From contig NVXV01000011.1 of assembly GCA_002734085.1 (NCBI GenBank), positions 1-64,000 of the forward strand: 64,000 nt of DNA, read 5' to 3'. Below are positions 37,310-44,816 of the stretch, piece by piece. The notes below the pieces were generated by a model. That model ran no database searches. It had not been told where the DNA came from and worked only from the letters and a program-made list of their open reading frames with translations. Source of the stretch: Fluviicola sp. (GTDB taxonomy: Bacteria > Bacteroidota > Bacteroidia > Flavobacteriales_D > Crocinitomicaceae). The position numbers were made by a program, and so were the translations under genes. Numbering within the stretch: position 1 is the first letter of the stretch; every line of letters starts with the position of its first letter.

Positions 37310-37960
37310 ATGAAAATAATTTTAGATCAATCTGAATACTGGGATAGCGTGGCAAATGAAAAAACTTTTAATCATTTAATTGATTGGGATTTTCTACAAA
37401 AACATATAGAATCCACATCTAAGATATTGGATTTTGGATGTGGATACGGTAGGCTCTCAAACGAATTTTACCATAATGGTTTTCATAATATCATAGGGGT
37501 TGACAACTCAAAAAGAATGATTGATAGAGCTAAACAGTTAAATTCTCAAGTAAATTTTATGCATCTCTCACTTCCAAGTCTACCTTTTGAAAACAATACT
37601 TTTGATTTGATATGCCTTTTTGCAGTACTTACTTGTGTTCCAATAGAACAAGATCAACAAACGCTCATAAGCGAGTTAAAAAGGGTCTTAAGACCCAATG
37701 GCATCCTATATGTAAGTGACTTGCTTTTGAATGAGGATGAAAGAAACCTTAAACGTTACAATGCTTATGGTAGTGGTCCTTATGGAGTGTTTGAACTTCC
37801 CGAAGGGGGAGTGTTTAGACACCATTCTGAGGAATATTTAGAAAATCAACTAATGTCCTTTTTCAATATTCTTTATAGAAGATCATTTACAATTGAAACT
37901 ATGAATAAAAATCAATCTAAGGCTATTCAATTAGTTGGTGAACAAATTTCTAATAAATGA
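37310..37960 (+). CDS. class I SAM-dependent methyltransferase (cluster gene 5)
   Basis: A 216-aa methyltransferase. Motif I is ILDFGCGYGRLSNEFY (about 40-55), the acidic end of beta2 is IIGVDNSKRM, and motif post-I/II continues with FDLICLFAVLTCVP. The domain is of the methyltransferase_11/25 type acting on small molecules; substrate unknown. It ends in a 4-nt ATGA overlap with the next acetyltransferase, tying it to the cluster. Confidence 0.9.
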   Translation: MKIILDQSEYWDSVANEKTFNHLIDWDFLQKHIESTSKILDFGCGYGRLSNEFYHNGFHNIIGVDNSKRMIDRAKQLNSQVNFMHLSLPSLPFENNTFDLICLFAVLTCVPIEQDQQTLISELKRVLRPNGILYVSDLLLNEDERNLKRYNAYGSGPYGVFELPEGGVFRHHSEEYLENQLMSFFNILYRRSFTIETMNKNQSKAIQLVGEQISNK

Positions 37961-38499
37961 ACTTGAGTGTCAGAGAAGCTGGTTTTAATGATTTTAACTT
38001 GATTGTTCAGTATTTTCATTCAGCTAACAATGAATTTCTGTCTGAAATGGGCATTGATCATCTAAAAATACCAAATATTGATGTTTGGCAACAGGAACTA
38101 TCTTGTGAACTAAGCAAGCCTATAGCACGTAAAAATTACTATTATCTCATTTGGGAAGAATCATCAAAGCCAATTGGTCACTCAAACCTTAGTGGCATAG
38201 TATATGGTGAAAAAGCAAAAATTCATTTACACATTTGGACGAAAGGTCAAAGATTGAAAGGCGCTGGAAAAGAGCTGCTAAAAAAATCAATTAAGATATA
38301 TTTTGACCTTTTCGAACTTTCTGAAATAATTTGCGAGCCCATCTATTCAAATAAAGCACCTAATAAAACTTTGATTAAAATTGGTTTTGTACTTGAAAAA
38401 ACTTACGAAACAATTCCTGGTAGTATCAACTATTTTCAAAAAGTGAATAGATATGTACTAAACAAAAATGACTATGAAAAAAACATTATTTGTTTTTGA
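37957..38499 (+). CDS. GNAT-family N-acetyltransferase (cluster gene 6)
   Basis: A 180-aa GNAT-like protein. The acetyl-CoA site is less canonical: HIWTKGQRLKGAGKELLKKS (RLKGAG) serves as motif A, and YSNKAPNKTLIKIGFVLEKT as motif B. It is a fifth, divergent acetyltransferase in the same unit. It starts in the ATGA overlap with the methyltransferase and overlaps the HAD gene by 26 nt if that gene starts at 38474. Confidence 0.87.
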   Translation: MNLSVREAGFNDFNLIVQYFHSANNEFLSEMGIDHLKIPNIDVWQQELSCELSKPIARKNYYYLIWEESSKPIGHSNLSGIVYGEKAKIHLHIWTKGQRLKGAGKELLKKSIKIYFDLFELSEIICEPIYSNKAPNKTLIKIGFVLEKTYETIPGSINYFQKVNRYVLNKNDYEKNIICF

Positions 38500-39127
38500 T
38501 ATTGATGGAACCATAACTGATAGTGTGACACAACATCAATCGGCTTTCTACGAATCTTTAGAAGCATTCGGAATTAAAACGATAGATTCAAATTGGGGTG
38601 CTTACGCCCACCATACTGACAGTTATATTTTTAAAAGCAATTATGAAGATTATTTTGGTAAGCAAATGCGAGATGTTGATCTATTTCAGTTTGAAAGTTT
38701 AATACTCCACCATCTTTCATTAAAGTCAAGTATAAATGAAATCAGAGGAGCTTCAAGATTTTTAGAATTATTATCTGAAACAGGACAGGCCTATTGTTTT
38801 GCAACTGGCTCCTTGAAAAAACCTGCAATCAACAAATTGCAGCAAGCCAAAATTTCTATTAATGAAGGTCTATTAGCAACTGCCAACGATAATTTCAGCA
38901 GGGAAGATATAGTTTTAAACGTTATTGAAAAAGCTAAAAAATTATATCAACTGGATTCCTTTCAAAAAATTGTTTCATTTGGAGATGGAATTTGGGATTT
39001 AAAAACTGCAAAGAACTTAAACTTATCTTTCGTTTCAATAGGAAACAAAAGTGCACATCTTTTAAAGGAAGGTGCAGATAATCATTTCAATGATTTTAAT
39101 ACGATTCAAATAGACAATTTCATATGA
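38474..39127 (+). CDS. HAD-superfamily hydrolase (cluster gene 7)
   Basis: About 217 aa, started at MKKTLFVFDIDGTITDS; an ATG 6 nt earlier is possible. Motif I DIDGTITDS carries the nucleophile Asp, motif II is CFATGSLKKPAI, and motif III/IV is VSFGDGIWDLKTAKN, so it is a complete phosphoglycolate-phosphatase-like HAD enzyme (phosphomonoesterase). A cap region lies between motifs I and II. Substrate unknown. It overlaps both neighbours (26 nt upstream, 4 nt downstream). Confidence 0.88.
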   Translation: MKKTLFVFDIDGTITDSVTQHQSAFYESLEAFGIKTIDSNWGAYAHHTDSYIFKSNYEDYFGKQMRDVDLFQFESLILHHLSLKSSINEIRGASRFLELLSETGQAYCFATGSLKKPAINKLQQAKISINEGLLATANDNFSREDIVLNVIEKAKKLYQLDSFQKIVSFGDGIWDLKTAKNLNLSFVSIGNKSAHLLKEGADNHFNDFNTIQIDNFI

Positions 39128-39681
39128 AAAAAAAGAAACTTACAAATTTAACACCACTTTCCTCCTTGGCAATATCTTCAGGAATTAATACCTGGGAAGA
39201 CCTTATTGAATATGTTAAAAATTTACCATACGCCAGAAATAGTAAAAGAGATGATTTTTCTCTTGTTTTGACTGAGAAAAAAGGTAGCTGCAGTTCTAAG
39301 CATGCCCTTTTAAAAATAATTGCAGACGAGAATGAAATACAAGATGTAAAACTTATCCTTGCAATTTATAAAATGAACAGTCAAAATACTCCAGGAATCG
39401 GAATGGTTCTTATTGAACAAGGATTAGATTATGTTCCAGAAGCACATTGCTTACTTAAAATAAATGGCGAGTATTTTGACTATACATCATCTCAATCTGC
39501 TTTTAAACAGATTGAAGGAGATATTTTATCATTAAAAAAAATTCAGCCAAACTTTGTAATATGTGAAAAAATAAACTTTCATCAAGACTTCATAAAAGAA
39601 TGGTTGAAGCAAGCAAATCTAAATTTAGATTTTAAAAAAATATGGTTGATTCGAGAAAATTGTATTAATAATTTAGCATGA
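39124..39681 (+). CDS. transglutaminase-like fold protein (cluster gene 8)
   Basis: A 185-aa protein with no named family that I recognise, but with a papain/transglutaminase-type triad order: Cys56 in KKGSCSSKHALLK, His108 in VPEAHCLLKING and Asp119 in EYFDYTSS. This spacing (about 52 then 11) is that of transglutaminase-core proteins. It could be a peptidase, amidase or acyltransferase; the calling is structural inference. It starts in an ATGA overlap with the HAD gene; the next gene follows after 3 nt. Confidence 0.75.
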   Translation: MKKKKLTNLTPLSSLAISSGINTWEDLIEYVKNLPYARNSKRDDFSLVLTEKKGSCSSKHALLKIIADENEIQDVKLILAIYKMNSQNTPGIGMVLIEQGLDYVPEAHCLLKINGEYFDYTSSQSAFKQIEGDILSLKKIQPNFVICEKINFHQDFIKEWLKQANLNLDFKKIWLIRENCINNLA

Positions 39682-39684
39682 CGT

Positions 39685-39990
39685 ATGTTTGTAATTATAT
39701 ATAAGTTTAAAGTAAAGAATGGGTCGGAAGCTGAATTTGTTAAATACTGGAAGCTCTCAACAGAAATTTTCGTCAAGCATCAAGGAAGTTTAGGATCTCG
39801 ACTTCATAAAGAAAGTGACAACACTTATATTGCTTATGCCCAATGGTCAAATGAAGAAAATTTTAATAACTCAGGTGCTCAATTATCCAAAAGATCAATA
39901 AAAGTAATTGAAAGAATGCGTAACTCATGTAATAATATCGAGATTTTACATAGAATGCATTGTGTAAAAGACATGTTAATAAATAACTAA
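39685..39990 (+). CDS. ABM-domain (antibiotic biosynthesis monooxygenase-like) protein (cluster gene 9)
   Basis: A 101-aa ferredoxin-like ABM protein (MFVIIYKFKVKNGSEAEFVKYW, HQGSLGSRLHKESDNTYIAYAQW). Small ABM proteins are cofactor-free monooxygenases or heme or quinol-type enzymes; which one is not clear here. It is the last gene of the cluster. About 120 bp without a gene separates it from the DUF2975 gene, which has its own promoter box. Confidence 0.85.
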   Translation: MFVIIYKFKVKNGSEAEFVKYWKLSTEIFVKHQGSLGSRLHKESDNTYIAYAQWSNEENFNNSGAQLSKRSIKVIERMRNSCNNIEILHRMHCVKDMLINN

Positions 39991-40109
39991 CCTTTGAGAT
40001 CAAATACATAAAGAGTGAAACCAGAGTGGCTAATTCGTGTTTGAAAAATCCTCGAACTTGAAATTTCTTTACTAAGAAATAATAATTTTATGTTTAACAT
40101 AAAATATAT

Positions 40110-40117
40110 TATCTTTG
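40110..40117 (+). promoter_or_regulatory. -7 promoter box for the DUF2975/XRE pair
   Basis: TATCTTTG, an exact TAnnTTTG match, 20 bp before the ATG at 40138. It rules out the in-frame ATG at 40090 as start, because transcription would begin after it. Confidence 0.55.
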
Positions 40118-40137
40118 GGATAAAAATAAAGAAAAAC

Positions 40138-40695
40138 ATGTTCCTGAAAACTTCTCTCATCCTTACTAAAGTAGTATTGATTATTACTATAGCTATCGCT
40201 TTAGTGTTAATCACTGGAATAATTTATTGGCATATATCACCAAATAGCTACGACCTAGTAGAACTAACCCATCAGTTTAAAGCAGAGTATGGTATTGGAG
40301 ATATACAAGTTCATCTAAATGCACCTAGTACAAGAGTGGATAAAGTATTCATTAGTGAGTTAAATGCAGGTACGATGTACTGGTTGTTTTTTCGAGCCAT
40401 GTTCTTTATCGGAATAAACCTACTAATCCTTCTGAAAATTGTCGGGATACTTCGATCGATTCGAACTATAAGGACTTTTTATGACACCAATATCAGAAAT
40501 CTGAAATCGATTGGGTTTTATGCTGCGATTGCCGCTGTGATGAGTAGTTTCAATTTTGGTCTTTGGCGCAGTGAATGGCAGGTTAATTTTACTATTCCCT
40601 GGGCAGTTATTATGGTTTCTGTTATTGCATTTGTACTTGCAGAGGTGTTTACGGAAGGTAAACAATTGCTGGAAGATAAAAACATGATTATATGA
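40138..40695 (+). CDS. DUF2975-type membrane protein
   Basis: About 185 aa with four hydrophobic segments: residues 5-30, 80-105, 120-140 and 145-170 approximately (IITIAIALVLITGIIYW, AMFFIGINLLILLKIVGIL, AAIAAVMSSFNFG, IPWAVIMVSVIAFVLAEVF). The C-terminal EVFTEGKQLLEDKNMII is typical of DUF2975 proteins (relatives of Bacillus YoaS). Function unknown. The 4-nt overlap with the following XRE regulator gene is the standard arrangement of this pair, which suggests a membrane-regulated transcription factor system. Confidence 0.88.
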   Translation: MFLKTSLILTKVVLIITIAIALVLITGIIYWHISPNSYDLVELTHQFKAEYGIGDIQVHLNAPSTRVDKVFISELNAGTMYWLFFRAMFFIGINLLILLKIVGILRSIRTIRTFYDTNIRNLKSIGFYAAIAAVMSSFNFGLWRSEWQVNFTIPWAVIMVSVIAFVLAEVFTEGKQLLEDKNMII

Positions 40696-40895
40696 AGATC
40701 ATTGTAAACCTCGATGTAGTTATGGCTAAACGAAAAATGAAACTCAAAGATCTATCTGAAGCTGTGGGCATATCCATGACGAATTTATCACTACTTAAAA
40801 CGGGAAAGGCAAAGGGTATAAGGTTTAGTACCCTACAAGCTATATGTGAAGCTTTGGATTGTCAGCCAGGCGATATTCTTGAATATAAAAAATGA
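40692..40895 (+). CDS. XRE-family HTH regulator (YozG-like)
   Basis: A 67-aa single-domain DNA-binding protein (MKIIVNLDVVMAKRKMKLKDLSEAVGISMTNLSLLKTGKAKGI...LQAICEALDCQPGDILEYKK), typical of the small XRE repressors paired with DUF2975 proteins. The helix-turn-helix spans about residues 17-45. It starts in an ATGA overlap with the DUF2975 gene. Its target may be its own promoter or the neighbouring genes; this is inferred only. Confidence 0.9.
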   Translation: MKIIVNLDVVMAKRKMKLKDLSEAVGISMTNLSLLKTGKAKGIRFSTLQAICEALDCQPGDILEYKK

Positions 40896-40992
40896 TATAA
40901 AGCTGGAATGAATCGACCGGGTGCTGAAAATAATCACAAACTATTACTCAATATCATTCATTGGTTAGATCCTAAATTTAAAAATAACAATC

Positions 40993-41610
40993 ATGATTAA
41001 CGAAATAATCTCCACAACGCTGCAAATTTTAGTAATTGCACTCATTCCTTTTGTTGTATTCTTGATTAAAAAGAAAAAAGCAAGAGGCTTCTTTAGTTAT
41101 ATAGGCTTTAAACGGTCAAATACCAAGGCGAATTTAACTGCTGTTGGTTTATCTCTGGTACTGTTTCTACCACCCTTAATCATGGTTTTGTTAAATGAGG
41201 AATTCAGGGAAATAATGCTTGATCCACAAACTACGACAGGTAAATTCAGGGAAATGAGTTTTTCAATATCAAGTCTAATTTTGATCTTAATCAAAGCAGT
41301 ATTCGAAACAGCTCTCGCTGAGGAAATCCTCTTTCGAGGATTTACAGCTAAAAGGCTGATAGCTGTCACCAATTATCAAATAGGTAATCTTTTACAAGCA
41401 GCTATTTTTGGTATCATACATTGCTTACTGTTTATGACCATTTCTTCTAACCCAATTTTTCTAGTATTTATTGGACTTTTCACAACAGTAGGTGCCTATT
41501 TGATGGTTTTTATAAATGAAAAAATGGCAAACGGTAGCATTCTCCCTGGCTGGATTATGCATGCTACTGCTAATCTAATGTCCTATTGTTTTATAGGTTT
41601 TTTAGTGTAA
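40993..41610 (+). CDS. CPBP-family intramembrane glutamic endopeptidase
   Basis: A 205-aa membrane protease of the CAAX/CPBP (Abi) family. The catalytic motif EEILFRGFTAKRL (about residues 100-112) and the later His in GIIHCLLF (about 140) are present, and WIMHATANLMSY supplies the C-terminal conserved His/Asn region. Five or six hydrophobic segments are visible. Roles of bacterial CPBP proteins include peptide maturation, immunity to bacteriocins and prenyl-protein processing. It lies 97 bp after the XRE gene and faces the integrase remnant. Confidence 0.9.
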   Translation: MINEIISTTLQILVIALIPFVVFLIKKKKARGFFSYIGFKRSNTKANLTAVGLSLVLFLPPLIMVLLNEEFREIMLDPQTTTGKFREMSFSISSLILILIKAVFETALAEEILFRGFTAKRLIAVTNYQIGNLLQAAIFGIIHCLLFMTISSNPIFLVFIGLFTTVGAYLMVFINEKMANGSILPGWIMHATANLMSYCFIGFLV

Positions 41611-41794
41611 AATTGTATATAGTTACCTAAAATAATTTGATTGTGTTGTAACTTTTTCGTTTAATTCATCCATTAAATTTTGAAAAGTAAGTGTTCATAA
41701 TTAGTGTTTTAAAGTTCTGAAGAACCTTCATGAATAGGTGAGTTGAAAGTTATCCGGAAGCTTAGTTATTATGGATGGTAGTACGGATAAAATG

Positions 41795-42276
41795 TTAATG
41801 GGTTATTTTGGGGTAGGCGAATGGGTTGGATGGAATCCAATCTAAACCAACGGACATGTTCATGATCTTCTTTAGGTTTTTGATGTACTTATGTGCTGTA
41901 TTGATTTGTAGGTTGGGGCTTACTTGAAGTCTTTGCCGGAGATAATATCCTTTATTCGACGAGCTGTGACTTCTTCGCCAGAGGCGATGAGTGTATTGAA
42001 AGTTTCTTGAACTTTGCCGCGTATCATGTCTAAGAAGCTATTTATTTGAATAGCGTTAGTGGCTCGGTTTTTTACTCGCTGTGATTTTGCATCCCAACTT
42101 TTTTCATCCACAAATCTATGTGTGGAAAGTTCTGCACGTTTACCATCTACTGTAATACGTAAGTAGATTGGGAATTCGTTGCGTTTGTTTTTTCTTGTTT
42201 TCTGCCCCCAAAACAGGACAGAAAAAGATTCAGTTCTTGTCTTTTTCATCTGTGACGATTTTAAGTTGTTAAACAT
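41795..42276 (-). pseudogene. broken tyrosine recombinase (integrase) remnant
   Basis: The first 118 codons (42276 down to 41920) encode the N-terminal arm-binding domain of a Bacteroidota tyrosine recombinase (FSVLFWGQKTRKNKRNEFPI, YLRITVDGKRAELSTHRFV, KSWDAKSQRVKN). A stop then follows, but in another frame homology continues: NTAHKYIKNLKKIMNMSVGL and DWIPSNPFAYPKITH, the core-binding domain, to a second stop at 41795. The catalytic domain with its R-H-R-Y residues is not found in 41611-41794. It is therefore frameshifted, internally deleted and truncated. It lies 230 bp from tRNA-Lys, a typical integration site. Confidence 0.8.
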
Positions 42277-42344
42277 CTAATTTTTGTAATTGAATCTTAA
42301 AATTTTAGATGCCTACAGATGAATAGGAGCAGGGGGGCTGACCT

Positions 42345-42387
42345 AATTCGGTTAACAAAACTACAACAAAAGGTTGTTAACCGAATT
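42345..42387. repeat. 14-bp perfect inverted repeat near the integrase start
   Basis: AATTCGGTTAACAA (42345-42358) and TTGTTAACCGAATT (42374-42387) with a 15-nt spacer, 70 bp upstream of the broken integrase start. No T-run follows, so it looks less like a terminator than a protein-binding or recombination site. Confidence 0.6.
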
Positions 42388-42478
42388 GTTGTAATATTCT
42401 TTGTTATTTGATACTATTTATTGATGTGAGGATAATTAGTTGAAAAACCTAAACCATTAAATTTGAGGGGTATTAATG

Positions 42479-42506
42479 AAAAAAGCCTCTCGAATGAGAG
42501 GCTTTT
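42479..42506 (-). terminator. terminator after tRNA-Lys
   Basis: Stem AAAAGCCTCTC / GAGAGGCTTTT with a 4-nt loop, and a further T-run on the minus strand. Confidence 0.8.
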
Positions 42507-42508
42507 AG

Positions 42509-42581
42509 TGATCCCGCTGAGGCTCGAACTCAGGACCCACGCCTTAAAAGGGCGTTGCTCTACCAACTGAGCTACGGAATC
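42509..42581 (-). tRNA. tRNA-Lys (TTT)
   Basis: Complete cloverleaf on the minus strand: acceptor GATTCCG / CGGGATC (one G-U pair), D arm GCTC/GAGC, anticodon arm ACGCC-CTTTTAA-GGCGT giving anticodon TTT, and a T arm with loop TTCGAGC. Discriminator A; CCA is not encoded. The 3' end faces the integrase remnant. Confidence 0.95.
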
Positions 42582-42653
42582 ATTTATTATTTCGCTTTTT
42601 CGATAGACTGAATAACCGTTGTTTTTCGTTTTTGTTTATCGCGTTTGCGGGTG

Positions 42654-42683
42654 CAAATATAGTGGCTTCTTTTTTATTGGCAA
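42654..42683 (-). promoter_or_regulatory. promoter for tRNA-Lys
   Basis: On the minus strand, TTG (-33, 42681-42683) is 19 nt from TATATTTG (-7, 42654-42661), the consensus spacing for Bacteroidota promoters. It lies about 70 bp upstream of the tRNA. The rest of 42582-42980 holds no supported gene. Confidence 0.65.
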
Positions 42684-42952
42684 GTGGTTTTGAATGTTTT
42701 TTTATCTTTTTTTCTAAATTTTATCAAATGATATTGATTTTCAGAACTTCAGTCGTGATAATTTCTATCACCTTGTTCTTATTAAGAATTAAAAATAAAT
42801 TTTTTAAATTTAAGTAGGTTTAGCAATATTAAGTGGATATTTCAGGGGAATTATTGAATATCTCAAATTTTTTGCTACATTATATGGAGTATAAAAAAGA
42901 ATTTATTCGAAAGTCTAGCCTTGAAATTTATAAGGTTTATTATTCTTCGAGT

Positions 42953-42960
42953 TATTTTTG
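42953..42960 (+). promoter_or_regulatory. -7 promoter box for proline dehydrogenase
   Basis: TATTTTTG fits TAnnTTTG and lies 20 bp before the ATG at 42981. Confidence 0.45.
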
Positions 42961-42980
42961 ATTAAATACAAAAAAAATCT

Positions 42981-44255
42981 ATGCTGAATTTAAATAATAC
43001 TAAAGTAGCTTTCGATTATAAAAGTACCAACCAGTTGCAGAGAGCACGATTCATGTTTAAGATGGTGTCTAGACCTTGGTTAGTTCGTATAGGAAAATAT
43101 TTAACGAGGTTTGCGCTTTTTATTCGATTTCCAATTAGACCGTTTGTTAAACCAACAATCTTCAGTCAATTTTGTGGAGGTGAGACCATTGATGATTGCG
43201 ATGATACGATTAGTAAAATAGGTGGATATAATGTAGGCTCTATTCTTGATTATTCTGTGGAAGGAACAGAAGAACCTGAAGCACATGATAAAACAGCCCA
43301 AAATGTTTTGGAGACGATCAATAAAGCAGCTAATACACCTAATATTCCTTATGCAGTTTTTAAAATATCAGGAGTTTCCAGAGATACTTTTTTGGAAAAA
43401 ATAAATGATAAACTTGACGATTTATCAGAAGATGAAGAGAAAGAGTATGAGGAAGTATTAATGCGTATTGATAATCTCTGTAAGCGAGCGTTTGAAGTTG
43501 GAGTGCCAATATATATTGATGCTGAAGACTATTCTATGCAGAACGCTATTGATAGCATCGCTTGGAAAATGATGCTTAAATATAATAAGGATAAAGCTTT
43601 AGTTTTCAATACAATTCAGGCTTATCGTGTAGATCGTTTTGAGTATTTAAAGGCTGAGCACTTAAAAGCGAAGCAAGTAGGTATAAGATATGGCGTTAAG
43701 CTTGTAAGAGGAGCTTACATGGAAAAAGAGCGGGAGCGAGCTGAGGAAAAAGGATACCCTTCACCAATTCATGAGAATAAAGAGGCAACAGACGCCTGTT
43801 TTAACAAGTGTATGAGATATATTGTGAATAACCTTAAAGATTTTTCTCTTTGTTTAGGAACTCATAATGAAGAGAGTACTTTGATTTTGACTGAATTAAT
43901 GAAAGAAAAGGGGATTTCCAAGAATGATGACAGAATTGTATTTGCACAACTCCTCGGGATGAGTGACCATATAACATTTAACCTTTCAGCTAACGGCTAC
44001 CCTGTTGCCAAATATGTGCCGTTTGGACCTGTCAGAGACGTTATGCCTTATCTGATTAGAAGAGCAGAGGAAAATTCTTCAGTTTCAGGACAAACTTATC
44101 GTGAATTAGAATTGATAAAACATGAACTAAGACGCAGAAAGAATAAAACGAATTCTCATGATGCTGAACCTAAGCAAAATAAACATAAAAAAGATGAGGA
44201 TAAAATAATTAAGGAAGTTAAAATTGTAGATCCTGACGGAGCTGAAGCTGTCTAA
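42981..44255 (+). CDS. proline dehydrogenase
   Basis: A 424-aa FAD-dependent enzyme oxidising L-proline to pyrroline-5-carboxylate. The beta/alpha-barrel signatures are IYIDAEDYSMQNAIDSI, GVKLVRGAYMEKERERAEEK, LCLGTHNEES and YLIRRAEENSSV, the last carrying the paired Arg that binds the proline carboxylate. It is a stand-alone PRODH; no P5C dehydrogenase lies nearby. The last 45 residues (from HELRRRKNK) are a Lys/Glu/Asp-rich charged tail beyond the usual end of the domain, of unknown role. The shikimate kinase gene follows with its own promoter box. Confidence 0.93.
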   Translation: MLNLNNTKVAFDYKSTNQLQRARFMFKMVSRPWLVRIGKYLTRFALFIRFPIRPFVKPTIFSQFCGGETIDDCDDTISKIGGYNVGSILDYSVEGTEEPEAHDKTAQNVLETINKAANTPNIPYAVFKISGVSRDTFLEKINDKLDDLSEDEEKEYEEVLMRIDNLCKRAFEVGVPIYIDAEDYSMQNAIDSIAWKMMLKYNKDKALVFNTIQAYRVDRFEYLKAEHLKAKQVGIRYGVKLVRGAYMEKERERAEEKGYPSPIHENKEATDACFNKCMRYIVNNLKDFSLCLGTHNEESTLILTELMKEKGISKNDDRIVFAQLLGMSDHITFNLSANGYPVAKYVPFGPVRDVMPYLIRRAEENSSVSGQTYRELELIKHELRRRKNKTNSHDAEPKQNKHKKDEDKIIKEVKIVDPDGAEAV

Positions 44256-44290
44256 AGTTATTTTCATGCCAGACTTAATACTTGTAATTG

Positions 44291-44298
44291 TATCTTTG
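44291..44298 (+). promoter_or_regulatory. -7 promoter box immediately before aroK
   Basis: TATCTTTG, an exact TAnnTTTG match, ends 4 nt before the ATG at 44303. A transcript from here would begin at or near the start codon. Confidence 0.55.
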
Positions 44299-44302
44299 CT
44301 CA

Positions 44303-44812
44303 ATGACTAAGACTATTTTTCTAATTGGCTTCATGGGTGTTGGGAAAAGCTCTCTGGGCAAGAAGTTAGCAAATAAGCTTAAAGTTCCTTTTCTCGATAC
44401 TGATGACCTTCTTGAGCAAAAATTTGACGTTTCAATTGCTGAATACTTTTCAAAATATGGCGAAAGTGCGTTTCGAAATGCCGAAAAGCAACTGCTTCAA
44501 GAGTATGATTTTGGAAAAGCAGTAGTAGCAACAGGTGGTGGTCTTCCATGTTTTTATGAAAATATGAAAATCATGAATGATAAAGGAATTACAATCTTTT
44601 TGAATCGGCCTGCAAAAGAGTTAAAACAGCGACTTATACATGCCAAAAAGCAGAGGCCACTTATAAAAGAGTTGAGTGATTCAGAATTATTGTTATTCAT
44701 TGAAGAAAAATTAAACGAGCGACTTCCTTTTTATCTGAAATCTCAAATAACGTTGAATCGAGACAGTCAGACAATAGATCAAATTATTAGCTGTCTGTCA
44801 GAAATAGACTGA
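44303..44812 (+). CDS. aroK: shikimate kinase
   Basis: About 169 aa, started at MTKTIFLIGFMGVGKSSLGK. It phosphorylates shikimate with ATP in aromatic amino acid synthesis. The Walker A motif is GFMGVGKSS, shikimate binding is LDTDDLLEQKF and FRNAEKQLL, and the glycine-rich ATGGGLPCF and lid region RPLIKEL are present. An upstream in-frame TTG would add MYLCS and lies inside the promoter box, so it is rejected. It converges on tsaD with only 4 nt between the stops. Confidence 0.94.
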   Translation: MTKTIFLIGFMGVGKSSLGKKLANKLKVPFLDTDDLLEQKFDVSIAEYFSKYGESAFRNAEKQLLQEYDFGKAVVATGGGLPCFYENMKIMNDKGITIFLNRPAKELKQRLIHAKKQRPLIKELSDSELLLFIEEKLNERLPFYLKSQITLNRDSQTIDQIISCLSEID

Positions 44813-44816
44813 GAAA

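Noticed and set aside
42632-42817. 61-codon plus-strand open frame after tRNA-Lys
   Set aside because: Runs across the tRNA-Lys promoter and is a hydrophobic, Phe-rich chance frame without a motif.
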